Shown: piece after piece, positions 1-9,578 of the stretch | Position numbering within the stretch: the first letter of the stretch is position 1 | Layout: the number at the start of each line of letters is the position of its first letter | Position numbers and translations under genes: made by a program | Source of the DNA: Methylophilaceae bacterium | GTDB lineage: Bacteria; Pseudomonadota; Gammaproteobacteria; Burkholderiales; Methylophilaceae | Direction of reading: 5' to 3' | NCBI GenBank assembly: GCA_028823485.1 | Contig: JAPKBG010000003.1 | Span: 1-52,897, forward strand | Length of the DNA stretch: 52,897 bases | Notes under the pieces: model-generated | What the model was told of the DNA's origin: nothing | The model's database searches: none | Seen by the model: the letters and a program-made list of their open reading frames with translations, nothing else

Positions 1-210
1 ACCGACACTAAACCCAAACGCACTGCCTGTGCCTAAATCTTCATTTTGTAAAGTAACAAGAGTCCCGAGAAGATTATTAAAGCTCGTCGTCCCTGTATTA
101 AATGTTTTAGATGCACCGCCTTTTGCCGTAATGTAATAACCCTCTAAATCTATAGCCATAGCCATTGAAGGCAGGGTAAGGAGGAGTGCAAGGGTGAGTT
201 TTCGTATCAT
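1..210 (-). CDS. Outer-membrane beta-barrel-like protein, N-terminal fragment
   Basis: Seventy codons read on the minus strand from the ATG at 210 down to the window edge without a stop, so the 3' part lies outside. The first 20 or so residues (MIRKLTLALLLTLPSMAMA) form a clear Sec signal peptide with an AMA cleavage site. The next stretch, IDLEGYYITAKGGAS, resembles the first strand of small Opa/OmpA-like outer-membrane barrels (a 'GYYITAKGGAS' type opening). The exact family cannot be fixed from 70 residues. An export signal is seen directly; outer-membrane location is inferred. Confidence 0.65.
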   Translation of the reverse strand, partial: MIRKLTLALLLTLPSMAMAIDLEGYYITAKGGASKTFNTGTTSFNNLLGTLVTLQNEDLGTGSAFGFSVG

Positions 211-520
211 GTGAGGGATTAACTTATTATAAAGTTTATATCAGAACTGAATTCAATATTGTCCAGAGGATTGAATCCACAATATCTGAGGATAAAGATG
301 AGCACAGATATTAACTTCTTAATGATTGAATAGCTGTAATCAAAATGCTTAATTAATATACAAATGTTTGTTGGAGTATATTAAGGTCAACACAAAGAAT
401 AGGGTGGTTTTTAGAAAGTCTCTTAGAGGGCGATTATGGAGCTCGTTATTTTAGATATATCCATAAAAAAAAGTCATTGGGGGGTAAGGTTAGCAAATGC
501 CAAAGTGGTTATATATGTGG
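211..520. other. Intergenic region, no gene recognised
   Basis: About 310 A+T-rich bases between the truncated membrane-protein gene and the short ORF downstream of valS. All frames are broken by stops. A TATAAT hexamer on the minus strand about 20 bases upstream of the ATG at 210 could be the -10 of that gene, but the matching -35 is weak. A perfect tandem 12-bp duplication (GTGGTTATATAT twice) sits at 505-528 and overlaps the stop codon of the short ORF. Confidence 0.5.
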
Positions 521-667
521 TTATATATGGTAAATTTTAGTGTTACGAATGAGCCAACTTGCAGTGTTTATAAGGGATGTAGAGCAGATAAGTGGCGTCC
601 CCATTGGCAACCCTGCCATGCCAATGCCAGTCCCCATCAATACCGTACCAAAGAGCTCTAATGCCAT
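521..667 (-). CDS. Possible 48-residue hydrophobic small protein downstream of valS
   Basis: Minus-strand reading frame of 48 codons. It starts at an ATG at 667 preceded by AGAGG three bases upstream and ends at TAA (523-521). The peptide opens MALELFGTVLMGTGIGMAGL and continues with a second hydrophobic Gly/Met/Pro-rich stretch, then a basic tail (RNTKIYHI), which would suit a small membrane peptide. The open frame extends further upstream to just after the valS stop, but without a start codon. An opposite-strand ORF (540-734) overlaps it and looks less protein-like. No homologue is recognised. It could also be a non-coding remnant. Confidence 0.3.
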   Translation of the reverse strand: MALELFGTVLMGTGIGMAGLPMGTPLICSTSLINTASWLIRNTKIYHI

Positions 668-725
668 AACCTCTAATGGTAATGGTGTTTTTTTGTTATC
701 GCTCTTGGAGTCCTCCTCTATGGAA

Positions 726-3560
726 CTACCCTAATTTAGCGAGCTGTGCTTCCAGCTTTTCTAAGCTCGCTGCAAACTGAGCGACGCGTGCTTTTTCTTG
801 CTCAACGACTGCAGCAGGCGCACGTGCAACAAAGTTTTCATTGTTCAACTTACCATTAGCTTTTGCAATTTCGCCTTGCAAACGTACAACCTCTTTACCT
901 AAACGCTCTTTCTCAGCTTCAATATCAATTTCAACTTCTAACATCAGTTTGAAATCACCAGCCAACATGACAGGAGCATCCGCCTCTGGCAACTCAGCCT
1001 CTACCCTCACTTCCTCTAGCTTAGCTAATGCTTTCAAATATGGTGCGTAAGCAGTTAACGTTTCGCTATCTCCTGCAGCAACAAAAGGCACTTTAGTCGA
1101 TGGTGGAATACCCATTTCGCCACGTAGACTACGGCAAGCATCGACACAAGCTTTCAGTTTTGAAACCCAAGCTTCAGCATCCACATCAATCTTTTTAGGC
1201 TGTGCCAATGGGTAAGCTTCTAACATAATGCTGTCGCCAGTGCGGCCGCTCATTGGGCCAACTGTACGCCAGATTTCTTCCGTGATGAACGGAATAATTG
1301 GGTGTGCTAAACGAAGGATGGTTTCTAATACACGTAATAAAGTACGGCGTGTCGCGCGTTGCTCAGCTTCAGAACCAACTTGTATTTGCACCTTGGCAAT
1401 TTCTAAATACCAATCGCAATATTGATCCCACACATATTCATAAATGGATTTAGCAGCCAAATCAAAGCGGTAGTCTTCAAATGCTTTTTCAACGTCCGAT
1501 TCTGTTCTTTGCAAGATAGAAACAATCCAGCGATCCGATTGGCTAAATTTCAAATAGCCGTCAGGTTTATCTGCACAAGACTCCAAGCCACAGTCTTGGC
1601 CCTCTGTATTCATTAATACAAAGCGTGTCGCGTTCCATAATTTATTACAGAAGTTGCGATAACCATCACAACGTTGCAAATCAAACTTGATATCACGGCC
1701 TGGGCTCGCTAAAGCTGCGAACGTAAATCGTAGCGCATCAGTACCATAAGCATCAATGCCTTCAGGAAACTCTTTACGGGTACGTTTTTCAATCTTGGTT
1801 GCATCTTTGGGGTTCATTAACCCCGTTGTCCGTTTTTTGATTAAATCGTCCAGCGTGATGCCGTCAATCAAATCAATCGGGTCCAATACATTGCCCTTAG
1901 ATTTAGACATTTTCGCGCCTTCAGCATCGCGAATTAAGCCATGCACATAGACATGCTTAAATGGAATTTTTCCAGTGATGTGTTTGGTCATCATCACCAT
2001 ACGCGCCACCCAGAAAAAGATAATATCAAAACCAGTCACCAGCACAGAGGAAGGTAAGAACTGTTGTAAGGCATGGTTTTGCGCATCAATCGCTTCATCA
2101 CCCGTCCAGTCCATGGCTGAGAAAGGCCATAGCGCAGAAGAGTACCAAGTATCTAAGACATCTTCATCACGTTTTAAATTGCCTGTATAGCCAGCTTTAG
2201 CTGCCTCCGCTTTTGCTTCAGCTTCATCATATGCAACAAACACTTCTCCATTGTCGCCATACCAAGCTGGAATTTGATGGCCCCACCATAGCTGGCGAGA
2301 AATACACCAGTCTTGAATATTATTTAGCCATTGGTTATACGTATTCACCCAGTTTTCTGGGTAGAACTTCACCTCTCCACTCTCAACAACATCTAATGCT
2401 TTTTGCGTAATGCTTTTGCCATCGGCTGTTGGCTTGCTCATTGCAACAAACCACTGGTCTGTCAGCATCGGCTCAATCACGACATTAGTACGATCGCCAC
2501 GAGGGACTTTTAATTTATGTTTATCAACTTTAACCAAATAACCTTGCGCATCTAAATCTGCAACGACTTGCTTACGTGCAGCAAAACGCTCTAAACCTTG
2601 ATACTGCGCTGGCGCTTCTTCATTCACAAAACCTTTAAGGTCTAATATGCCAACCGTTGCTAAGTTGTGACGCTGGCCAACCGCGTAATCGTTAAAGTCA
2701 TGTGCTGGCGTCACTTTTACACAACCAGTACCGAAATCTTTATCGACATAATCATCTGCAATAATCGGAATTTCACGATTACATAACGGCAGTTTGGCCG
2801 TTTTACCAACAAGGTGCGCATATCGCTCATCTTCTGGATGCACCATCACAGCCACATCACCCAACATCGTTTCGGGACGTGTCGTCGCGATAGTTAAATC
2901 GCCTGAGCCATCCGCCAGTGGGTATTTGATGTGCCACATCGAGCCATCTTCTTCCTCTTGCACGACTTCTAAATCTGAAACAGCCGTGCCGAGTTTGACA
3001 TCCCAGTTCACCAATCGCTTGCCGCGGTAAATCAAACCTTCTTTATGCAAACGCACAAAGGTTTCCGTCACCGTTTTATTCAGCTTTGGATCCATGGTAA
3101 AACGTTCGCGCGACCAATCTGGCGATGTGCCTAGACGGCGCATTTGCTTGGTAATATTACCGCCAGAAAGCTCTTTCCATTCCCACACTTTTTCTAAAAA
3201 CTTTTCACGGCCCAACTCATGGCGCGAAACACCTTGTACGTCCAGCTGACGCTCAACAACAATCTGTGTCGCAATACCTGCGTGGTCAGTCCCCGGCTGC
3301 CATAACGTATTCTCGCCGCGCATTCGGTGATAACGAGTCAGCGCATCCATGAGCGTTTGGTTAAAACCATGACCCATATGTAAGCTACCGGTCACATTCG
3401 GCGGTGGCAATAAAATACTAAAGTTTTCTTTAACCTCTGGATTTAGTCCGGCTTCGTAATAGCCCTTACTTTCCCAAAAGGCATACCATTTACTTTCAAT
3501 GGCTTTCGGATCAAAAGGTTTATCAAGTGCGTTTTCTGGTGTTTGTGTATTCGTCGTCAT
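726..3560 (-). CDS. valS: Valine--tRNA ligase
   Basis: Charges tRNA-Val with valine in the cytoplasm. It is a class Ia synthetase of 944 residues, the usual bacterial length. The HIGH-type ATP motif appears as HMGH at residues 61-64 after PPPNVTGSL. The KMSKS loop is present as AKMSKSKGN roughly 60% along. The CP1 editing domain contains the expected [10 protein letters not shown] motif. The C-terminal ~70 residues are a Glu/Lys/Ala-rich coiled coil typical of the ValS tRNA-binding arm ([20 protein letters not shown]). The ATG at 3560 is followed by a normal N-terminal extension. Monocistronic as far as can be seen; nfeD is divergent. Confidence 0.98.
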   Translation of the reverse strand: MTTNTQTPENALDKPFDPKAIESKWYAFWESKGYYEAGLNPEVKENFSILLPPPNVTGSLHMGHGFNQTLMDALTRYHRMRGENTLWQPGTDHAGIATQIVVERQLDVQGVSRHELGREKFLEKVWEWKELSGGNITKQMRRLGTSPDWSRERFTMDPKLNKTVTETFVRLHKEGLIYRGKRLVNWDVKLGTAVSDLEVVQEEEDGSMWHIKYPLADGSGDLTIATTRPETMLGDVAVMVHPEDERYAHLVGKTAKLPLCNREIPIIADDYVDKDFGTGCVKVTPAHDFNDYAVGQRHNLATVGILDLKGFVNEEAPAQYQGLERFAARKQVVADLDAQGYLVKVDKHKLKVPRGDRTNVVIEPMLTDQWFVAMSKPTADGKSITQKALDVVESGEVKFYPENWVNTYNQWLNNIQDWCISRQLWWGHQIPAWYGDNGEVFVAYDEAEAKAEAAKAGYTGNLKRDEDVLDTWYSSALWPFSAMDWTGDEAIDAQNHALQQFLPSSVLVTGFDIIFFWVARMVMMTKHITGKIPFKHVYVHGLIRDAEGAKMSKSKGNVLDPIDLIDGITLDDLIKKRTTGLMNPKDATKIEKRTRKEFPEGIDAYGTDALRFTFAALASPGRDIKFDLQRCDGYRNFCNKLWNATRFVLMNTEGQDCGLESCADKPDGYLKFSQSDRWIVSILQRTESDVEKAFEDYRFDLAAKSIYEYVWDQYCDWYLEIAKVQIQVGSEAEQRATRRTLLRVLETILRLAHPIIPFITEEIWRTVGPMSGRTGDSIMLEAYPLAQPKKIDVDAEAWVSKLKACVDACRSLRGEMGIPPSTKVPFVAAGDSETLTAYAPYLKALAKLEEVRVEAELPEADAPVMLAGDFKLMLEVEIDIEAEKERLGKEVVRLQGEIAKANGKLNNENFVARAPAAVVEQEKARVAQFAASLEKLEAQLAKLG

Positions 3561-3723
3561 ATATGCGGGATTTTACCATAGCTAACGCAAAGACTAGGCG
3601 CGTTCAGCCGCCCCTCATATAAAGAAAAGTTTAATCAGGTAGCAATTCGACTACTTCAACTTAATAACTGCTATAAATAGTGCTAATATAAACGCTCTAT
3701 TTGCTTAAGCTAGGATGCGTTGA

Positions 3724-4170
3724 ATGATAGAACCGATATGGATTTGGGCTGCCTTTGGTATTGCCCTACTCACCATTGAAATGACGATGGTCGGCACCTT
3801 AGATATTTTATGGTTTGGTATAGCGGCCTTATGCGTTTCTTTAGCAATATTGCTGTTTCCAAGCATACCTTATGCCTGGCAATTCACGATTTTTGCTGTG
3901 CTTGCAATTGGCTCTCTTGCAATTTGGCGTCTATACAACAAAAAAACTGAAACGCACTCTCGCATTGGTCAGTCACAAGGTCAGGAAATTGGCAGAGTTG
4001 GTAAAGTGATTAAAGCCTGCGGCCCTAGCCAATCAGGTCGCATTCAATTCACACAAGGCTTGATGGGCGCTCGCGAATGGACTGCTGTTTCCGATGAAGG
4101 TATAGAAGCAGGAGCAGAAGCCAATGTGGTAGCCGTAGAAGGTAATGCATTAAGAGTTAAAGTTATTTAA
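3724..4170 (+). CDS. NfeD-like membrane protein
   Basis: Short NfeD-family protein of 148 residues. Three hydrophobic segments fill roughly residues 5-70, followed by a soluble C-terminal OB-fold-like domain (IGRVGKVIKACGPSQSGRIQF ... LRVKVI). In this family the membrane protein partners a stomatin/SPFH protein, and here the stomatin gene follows after 23 bases, so the two are very likely co-transcribed. The long NfeD form with a ClpP-like protease domain is absent. Role in membrane microdomain quality control is inferred from the pair. Confidence 0.88.
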   Translation: MIEPIWIWAAFGIALLTIEMTMVGTLDILWFGIAALCVSLAILLFPSIPYAWQFTIFAVLAIGSLAIWRLYNKKTETHSRIGQSQGQEIGRVGKVIKACGPSQSGRIQFTQGLMGAREWTAVSDEGIEAGAEANVVAVEGNALRVKVI

Positions 4171-4193
4171 TCTTTGAATTATTAGGAAAAATC

Positions 4194-5036
4194 ATGACAG
4201 AATTCAGTATCGTACTCATATTTTTAGCCATTATCGCCATTGTTAAAGGTGTCCGCATTGTGCCGCAAGGTGAAGAGTGGGTTGTCGAACGGCTAGGAAA
4301 ATTTAAAGGTGTTATCACGCCCGGGTTAACCATCATCAACCCGTTCTTAAGTAAAGTCAGCTACAAGGTAACAACCAAAGATATTATTTTAGAGATACCA
4401 GAACAGGAAGTGATTACTGCAGACAATGCTGTGATTCTAGCGAATGCGGTTGCTTTCATTAAAGTCAGCAACATTGAACGCTCTGTGTACGGCATTGAAA
4501 ACTTCCGTGTAGCGATGCGTAATATGGTGCAAACCAACCTACGTTCTATTATCGGCGGTATGAATTTGAATGAAGCACTGACTTCACGTGACCGCATTAA
4601 AGCCGAGCTGAAAAACGCAGTGGCTGACGAAGCGTTAGACTGGGGCTTAACCGTTAAGTCTGTTGAGATTCAAGATATTAAACCATCCATGAACATGCAA
4701 AATGCGATGGAAAGACAAGCGGCAGCTGAGCGCGAACGTGTTGCGGTCGTTACTGAAGCCGAAGGTGCAAAACAAGCGCTGATTTTAAATGCTGAAGCAC
4801 GTTTAGAAGCCGCAAGAAAAGACGCAGAAGCACAAATGGTGGGCGCAAAAGCATCTGGCGAATCAATCAAATTTATTACAGAAGCTGCAAAAGGTAATAA
4901 CGACTCTGCGACTTTCCTTTTAGGTGATCGCTATATTCAAGCCTTACAAAAAATGTCTAGCTCAGGCAACAGCAAAATTGTTGTCATGCCAGGTGATTTA
5001 GTTGGTGCAGTTAAAAGTTTAGTTGGTGGCAAATAA
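4194..5036 (+). CDS. SPFH/stomatin-like membrane protein (QmcA/slipin type)
   Basis: Stomatin-family scaffold protein of 280 residues. It has one N-terminal membrane anchor (residues ~4-20), then the SPFH/band-7 domain with the characteristic VPQGEEWVVERLGKF opening and the NLRSIIGGMNLNEALTSRD segment. An Ala/Glu-rich coiled coil follows (~175-220; AERERVAVVTEAEGAKQ). Family members form large ring oligomers in the cytoplasmic membrane and associate with FtsH or NfeD partners. An 'AGGAAAA'-like ribosome site lies just before the ATG. The upstream nfeD neighbour supports the assignment. Confidence 0.92.
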   Translation: MTEFSIVLIFLAIIAIVKGVRIVPQGEEWVVERLGKFKGVITPGLTIINPFLSKVSYKVTTKDIILEIPEQEVITADNAVILANAVAFIKVSNIERSVYGIENFRVAMRNMVQTNLRSIIGGMNLNEALTSRDRIKAELKNAVADEALDWGLTVKSVEIQDIKPSMNMQNAMERQAAAERERVAVVTEAEGAKQALILNAEARLEAARKDAEAQMVGAKASGESIKFITEAAKGNNDSATFLLGDRYIQALQKMSSSGNSKIVVMPGDLVGAVKSLVGGK

Positions 5037-5053
5037 GGACGGCAAGTAAAACC

Positions 5054-5797
5054 TTAACCACACACTTTACACGCAGGGTCGCGCGCAAATTTAACCGTGC
5101 GCGACTCTGCCGTTAGTGCATCTATCATCATTAACCGCCCCTGCAAGCTCTCACCAATCCCCATTAAGCACTTCAACGCTTCAGCTGCTTGTATAGTACC
5201 AACCATACCAACCAACGGAGAAAATACACCATTATCCGAACAACGCAACTCTTGGCCAACACCTGCATCAGGGAATAAGCAGTGGTAACATGGACTGGCT
5301 TTACTTCTAAAATCAAAAACCGTTACCTGCCCTTCAAATCGCATCGCAGCACCTGAAACTAACGGCTTCTTCTGTGCGAAACAAATGCGATTAAGCGTAT
5401 AGCGCGTCTCCGAATTATCAGAGCAATCAATCACAACACCTGCTGCATTAATCAATGCAGCCATTTCTGTTTGCGTCGATTTTTTCTGTACTGTTTTCAC
5501 TTCAACTTCAGGATTAATTTCACGAATAGTGTGCTGTGCTGATAGCGCTTTATTCACACCAACCGATGCTGTGTTGTGAATAATTTGTCGCTGCAAATTG
5601 GTTAAATCAACATTGTCAAAATCACAAATCGTTAACGTACCCAAACCACTTGCTGCTAGATACAGGGCAACGGGCGAACCCAACCCCCCAGCCCCTACAA
5701 TGAGCGCATGGCTTTGGGTAAGCTTTTCTTGCCCCGCATATTCCACCTGCGGCAGCAGAATATGACGACTATACCGTAACAGTTGATTGTCATTCAT
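5054..5797 (-). CDS. moeB: Molybdopterin-synthase/ThiS adenylyltransferase (MoeB/ThiF/HesA family)
   Basis: E1-like enzyme that adenylates the C-terminal glycine of a small sulfur carrier (MoaD or ThiS). It is 247 residues long, a full-length MoeB without a rhodanese domain. Visible features are the nucleotide-binding GAGGLG (35-40), DFDNVDLTNLQRQ (59-71), DCSDN (124-128), a candidate catalytic Cys186 in the LRCSDNG segment, and a zinc site formed by C170/C173 and C243/C246. Which carrier it serves cannot be decided here; moaC elsewhere in the window makes molybdenum cofactor synthesis plausible. It converges on the stomatin gene with only 17 bases between. Confidence 0.9.
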   Translation of the reverse strand: MNDNQLLRYSRHILLPQVEYAGQEKLTQSHALIVGAGGLGSPVALYLAASGLGTLTICDFDNVDLTNLQRQIIHNTASVGVNKALSAQHTIREINPEVEVKTVQKKSTQTEMAALINAAGVVIDCSDNSETRYTLNRICFAQKKPLVSGAAMRFEGQVTVFDFRSKASPCYHCLFPDAGVGQELRCSDNGVFSPLVGMVGTIQAAEALKCLMGIGESLQGRLMMIDALTAESRTVKFARDPACKVCG

Positions 5798-5985
5798 TAT
5801 CTTTTCTTTATCTTTTTGTACTGTTTGTTATTTAGTGTAATTGCCCTGCTGTAATCATAGCGTTATATAGAATATAAGGCGATAGCCACTCACTATATAG
5901 TCGAACTCTCCATTGAGCCTAGTCAACAGAATGGATAAACAGCCCTTTATAAGATTAGATTAACTTAATATTGATGAGGGAAGTC

Positions 5986-6136
5986 ATGACCAAACGTTAC
6001 AGCGAACAATTTAAGCAAGCATCACTTAATTTTGCACAAACGCATTCACCAGCTAGAGAAACAAGTTGCCCATTTAACCGAGGTCAACGATTCTAAAAAA
6101 GACCAGCAGAGTAGCAAGTATGCCACCAATAGAGAT
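5986..6136 (+). pseudogene. Remnant of IS3-family transposase OrfA
   Basis: Starting at ATG 5986 the frame reads MTKRYSEQFKQASLNFAQ, the opening of an IS3-type OrfA helix-turn-helix protein, and stops at 6096. A shift of frame gives EKQVAHLTEVNDSKKDQQ, the leucine-zipper-like C-terminal part of OrfA. The middle of orfA is therefore deleted, and no orfB follows. No terminal inverted repeats were identified. It lies just downstream of the patB/egt block, opposite in orientation. Confidence 0.65.
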
Positions 6137-6140
6137 GTCT

Positions 6141-7313
6141 CTATTTAGAGATAAACGCTTGTTTAAGCTGTTCTAATGCATCAGCAATGGTTTGCTTTGG
6201 TGCGCCAATGTTCATGCGCATAAAGCCACTACCACCTGTTCCGAATAAGGTGCCGTGGCTTAAGCCTAATTGCGCTTTTTCGATAAAAAACTTTTTTAGT
6301 TCATGGTCATTCATGCCTAAACTACGGCAGTCCAGCCATAGTAAGTATGTACTCTCTGGCGCAATGAGTTTGATTTGTGGCAAATGCGTGGCTAAGTAAT
6401 CCGTGACAAAATCACGTGTTGTGGTTAAGTAGCTGAGTAATGCTTCCAACCAATTCTCACCTTCGCTATAGGCGGCTTCAAAAGCGACCATACTGAATGG
6501 ATTGGATGCGCTGGTGTGTAGAGTCTCAAAAGCTTGCTGAATAGCAAGTCTATGCGTTGCATCCGGTACAATAAGTGCAGACAAGCCTAGCCCTGCAATA
6601 TTAAATGTTTTGCTGGGCGCAACGGCCGTGATGATGTTGTTTGAGCCGTTCGCTAATGTGGCAAGTGGGTAATGTTTGTTGTCTGGATAAATTAAATCGG
6701 CATGGATTTCATCTGAGACAATCATTAAATCATGCTGTTCAGCAATCGATAATAGGCGCTGTAATTCATCCGCCCTCCATACTCTGCCCACGGGGTTGTG
6801 TGGTGAACATAAGAACAACATGCGTGCTTTTTCAGCACAGCTTTCTAGGTGGTCAAAGTCAATGCTGTAGCGGTTGTTTTGTAACAGCAGTGGATTTTCT
6901 ATTAAGGTTCTGCCTGTGTTTTTGACCGCAGCGAAAAATGGGAAATAAACGGGTGGTTGCACAATTATAGACTCACCAGCTTGAGCAAAAGCCAGTGAAG
7001 CGGCATGTAAGCTTGGCACCACACCTGGAGATAACAGAATCCATTCACGTTTGATGTCCCAGCCATGGCGTTTTTTGTGCCATTGGATGAGTGCATTAAA
7101 GAGACTGTCTGGCTCAAGGGTGTACCCCAGAATAGGGTGTTTTGCTCTTTCAATTAATGCGCCGGTGACGGCAGGGGGTGGCGCAAAGTCCATATCGGCT
7201 ACCCACATCGGCGTTACATTCGCATCACCAAATAGCAGTTTTCTTAAGTCGTATTTAAGGCTATGTGAGCCTTCACGGTTGATCGTTTGGTCAAAATCAA
7301 AATGGTCAGTCAA
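6141..7313 (-). CDS. patB: PLP-dependent C-S lyase (MalY/PatB family, cystathionine beta-lyase-like)
   Basis: Fold-type I PLP enzyme of 390 residues that in this family cleaves C-S bonds of cysteine conjugates such as cystathionine. Motifs seen are SPHNPVGRVW (170-179), SDEIHADLIY (200-209, PLP-binding Asp and Tyr) and the PLP lysine K235 in APSKTFN. The N-terminal MWVADMDFAPPPAV is typical of MalY/PatB. A clear GGAG ribosome site precedes the ATG. It begins 27 bases after egtD and ends the egtB-egtD transcription unit. That position suggests it may act as the EgtE-like sulfoxide lyase in ergothioneine formation. The family call is secure; the pathway role is inference. Confidence 0.88.
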   Translation of the reverse strand: MTDHFDFDQTINREGSHSLKYDLRKLLFGDANVTPMWVADMDFAPPPAVTGALIERAKHPILGYTLEPDSLFNALIQWHKKRHGWDIKREWILLSPGVVPSLHAASLAFAQAGESIIVQPPVYFPFFAAVKNTGRTLIENPLLLQNNRYSIDFDHLESCAEKARMLFLCSPHNPVGRVWRADELQRLLSIAEQHDLMIVSDEIHADLIYPDNKHYPLATLANGSNNIITAVAPSKTFNIAGLGLSALIVPDATHRLAIQQAFETLHTSASNPFSMVAFEAAYSEGENWLEALLSYLTTTRDFVTDYLATHLPQIKLIAPESTYLLWLDCRSLGMNDHELKKFFIEKAQLGLSHGTLFGTGGSGFMRMNIGAPKQTIADALEQLKQAFISK

Positions 7314-7340
7314 TGTGTGATCTCCATTTGGGGTGTTGCA

Positions 7341-8342
7341 TTAGTCGTACATATCTTTATGAACTATTTTATGAAAGAGCGCATCGATAAAGTAATCTTT
7401 TTCATCCGAAAAAAGCTGCGTGATTTCAAAACCATTGTGTTCGGCTAATTTGGTAATACCAGACGGTGTGAACTTATGTGAATACTCTAAATGAATAGAC
7501 TCAAGATGTTTGAAATGAAAGGTCTGGTTGGCAGCTTTAAGTGTAATCGTTTGTTCTGCTAAGGAGATTAAATAGCTTTCCATTGTGCTGCGATAAGGGT
7601 TGTAAAAGCCATAGTGCATGAATTGTGTAATATCAATATCACCTCCTAGCTCACGGTTAATTCTGGTGAGTAAGTTCAAATTAAACGCTTTTGTTAAACC
7701 AGCATCATCGTTATACGCTTTATTTAAAATGGCTGGGTCTTTTTTCAAATCAAACCCCATCAACACATAATCATCATTGTTTAATGCATTGCATAACATT
7801 GTAAGAAATTGGTCAGTCTGTTCTTTATTAAAATTACCAATATTTGAGCCTAAAAAAAGCACGAGTTTTTTGTTGTTTGATATTGCTTTTAGATGGGCAA
7901 GCCCATGCAGGTAATCTGCAACGACACCATGAATATGCAAGTTTTCGTTGATGCTTAAATTGTCACCTAACAGCTGCATGGCTTTTTCTGAAATGTCGAT
8001 CGGGTAAAAGTTTACTTTGCGCTTCGCATTGATAAACCCATTAATAATGAGTTCACTCTTATGGCCGTCTCCAGCACCCAGCTCAATGATGTCAATTTCA
8101 GCGTCATTGATGATGGTTGGCAGCAGATTGCTGATGTTCTCTAGAATTGAAAATTCAGTTTTGGTTGGATAATAGTCGTGGTGCTGAGATATTTTTTGGA
8201 ATAGCTCACTACCGATATCATCATAAAAATATTTTGCTGAAATAGACTTTTGTTCTGTACTGAGACCATTAACCACATCGGCTAAAAAAGCTTCATGGTG
8301 CTGGCTAGTCTGATCTGTTTCAATCAGGTTGGTAAGTTTCAA
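7341..8342 (-). CDS. egtD: L-histidine N-alpha-methyltransferase (ergothioneine synthesis)
   Basis: SAM-dependent enzyme that trimethylates histidine to hercynine, the first step of ergothioneine synthesis. The protein shows the EgtD hallmark KYFYDDIGSELFQKI followed by HHDYYPTKTEFSIL, and the SAM-binding IELGAGDG segment. I prefer the TTG at 8342, whose TTGA overlaps the egtB stop and is preceded by AGGGA. This gives 333 residues; an upstream ATG at 8381 would lie inside egtB. The 4-base overlap with egtB indicates translational coupling. patB follows 27 bases later. Confidence 0.92.
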   Translation of the reverse strand: MKLTNLIETDQTSQHHEAFLADVVNGLSTEQKSISAKYFYDDIGSELFQKISQHHDYYPTKTEFSILENISNLLPTIINDAEIDIIELGAGDGHKSELIINGFINAKRKVNFYPIDISEKAMQLLGDNLSINENLHIHGVVADYLHGLAHLKAISNNKKLVLFLGSNIGNFNKEQTDQFLTMLCNALNNDDYVLMGFDLKKDPAILNKAYNDDAGLTKAFNLNLLTRINRELGGDIDITQFMHYGFYNPYRSTMESYLISLAEQTITLKAANQTFHFKHLESIHLEYSHKFTPSGITKLAEHNGFEITQLFSDEKDYFIDALFHKIVHKDMYD

Positions 8343-9559
8343 ATGATGTCCCTTGCTAAGCGGATGCCAGAAAACATCCAACGTTGTTCTGGCGCATAAA
8401 AGTTGCGATAACTATGGCGGTAGTGATGTTTTGGTGTGACGATACAGCCACCACGTAAAACGAATTGGTTACACATGAACTTACCATTGTATTCGTTCAA
8501 TACGCCATCAAATGCTTTGAATTTTGGGTATGGTGAGTATTGACTGCTGGTCCAACACCAAGCCTGACCTGAGGCTGTTTGTGCATTTGTGGGGTGAAGG
8601 CTAGGTTCTGATTCTTTGCTTTTTGAAGCGACTAAAAACACTTCCAACTCCTGCTCTGTAGGGAGCCTTAATTGTTTCCAGCTAGCAAACGCAGCCGCTT
8701 CAAAGTAACTGATATGCACAAGTGGTTTGTTTAAATCTAACGATATTAGGCCATGTAATGTGTACTCATACCAAGTGCCATCGATCAACGACCAATAGAA
8801 AGGGTGCGTAATTTTTCCTTTGCTCACCCAACCCCAGCCTTGGCTTAACCAAAGCTTGGACTGGGTATACCCGCTGTCTTCAAGGAAGGCAAGAAACTCG
8901 CCATTAGTGACCAAACTTTGGCTGATGGAAAAAGGGTGGAGATAGTGTTTATGGCGGGGGCGTTCATTGTCATACGAAAAGCCCTCTCCATCATCACCAA
9001 TTTCAACGATCCCTTCTTCAAAGTTAGTCCAAGCTTGTATCGGCTTAGCCGCTTTTTTCAGTGGTGTGTTGATGTACTGTGTTGGGAGTGGGTTGCCTGC
9101 GAGAATGTACTTGATATCCATGTAAAGCAGCTCTTGGTGCTGTTGCTCATGATGAATGCTAGTTTCAATTAACGCTAGGGCCTCCTCAGCAACTGTTCCT
9201 TCCGTTAATAACGCTGTCATTTGTGCATCGATATGGGCACGATAGCACATGATTTCTGCAACGGTCGGTCTGGATAAGTTGCCACGCTCTGACTGTATGG
9301 TGTGTTCGCCTACTGCCTTATAGTACGAGTTAAATAAGACGCAAAATGCAGGGTTGAAATAGGCGTAGTCTTTTTTATATTGTTTTAGAATCACCTCTTC
9401 AAATAGCCAACTAGTATGGCCTAAGTGCCACTTAGGTGGGCTGACTTCAGGACTGGGCTGCACAACAAAATCCTCATTCTCAATGTGGCTGCAGATGGCT
9501 AATGTTACTTGCCTAACTGTTATAAATTGTTGAAGCAACGTTTCTTTTTTGACTGTCAT
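8339..9559 (-). CDS. egtB: Hercynine oxygenase (ergothioneine synthesis)
   Basis: Non-haem iron sulfoxide synthase that joins hercynine to a thiol donor using oxygen. An N-terminal DinB-like four-helix domain carries the iron-ligand motifs HLGH and HHEQQHQE (about 50-53 and 141-147 counted from the upstream TTG at 9574). The C-terminal half is a formylglycine-generating-enzyme/sulfatase-modifying-factor fold ending in RGG...RHSYRNFY...FSGIRLARD. The length of about 406 residues is normal. Start chosen at the ATG 9559; TTG 9574 is an alternative. No egtA or egtC is nearby, which would fit an EgtB that uses cysteine directly, but specificity cannot be read from sequence. Confidence 0.93.
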   Translation of the reverse strand: MTVKKETLLQQFITVRQVTLAICSHIENEDFVVQPSPEVSPPKWHLGHTSWLFEEVILKQYKKDYAYFNPAFCVLFNSYYKAVGEHTIQSERGNLSRPTVAEIMCYRAHIDAQMTALLTEGTVAEEALALIETSIHHEQQHQELLYMDIKYILAGNPLPTQYINTPLKKAAKPIQAWTNFEEGIVEIGDDGEGFSYDNERPRHKHYLHPFSISQSLVTNGEFLAFLEDSGYTQSKLWLSQGWGWVSKGKITHPFYWSLIDGTWYEYTLHGLISLDLNKPLVHISYFEAAAFASWKQLRLPTEQELEVFLVASKSKESEPSLHPTNAQTASGQAWCWTSSQYSPYPKFKAFDGVLNEYNGKFMCNQFVLRGGCIVTPKHHYRHSYRNFYAPEQRWMFSGIRLARDII

Positions 9560-9578
9560 CTTGTGATTACCCAATGCT

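Noticed and set aside
540-734. Plus-strand 64-codon ORF before valS
   Set aside because: It lies antisense to the valS end and to a more protein-like minus-strand frame, and has a low-complexity composition; likely chance.
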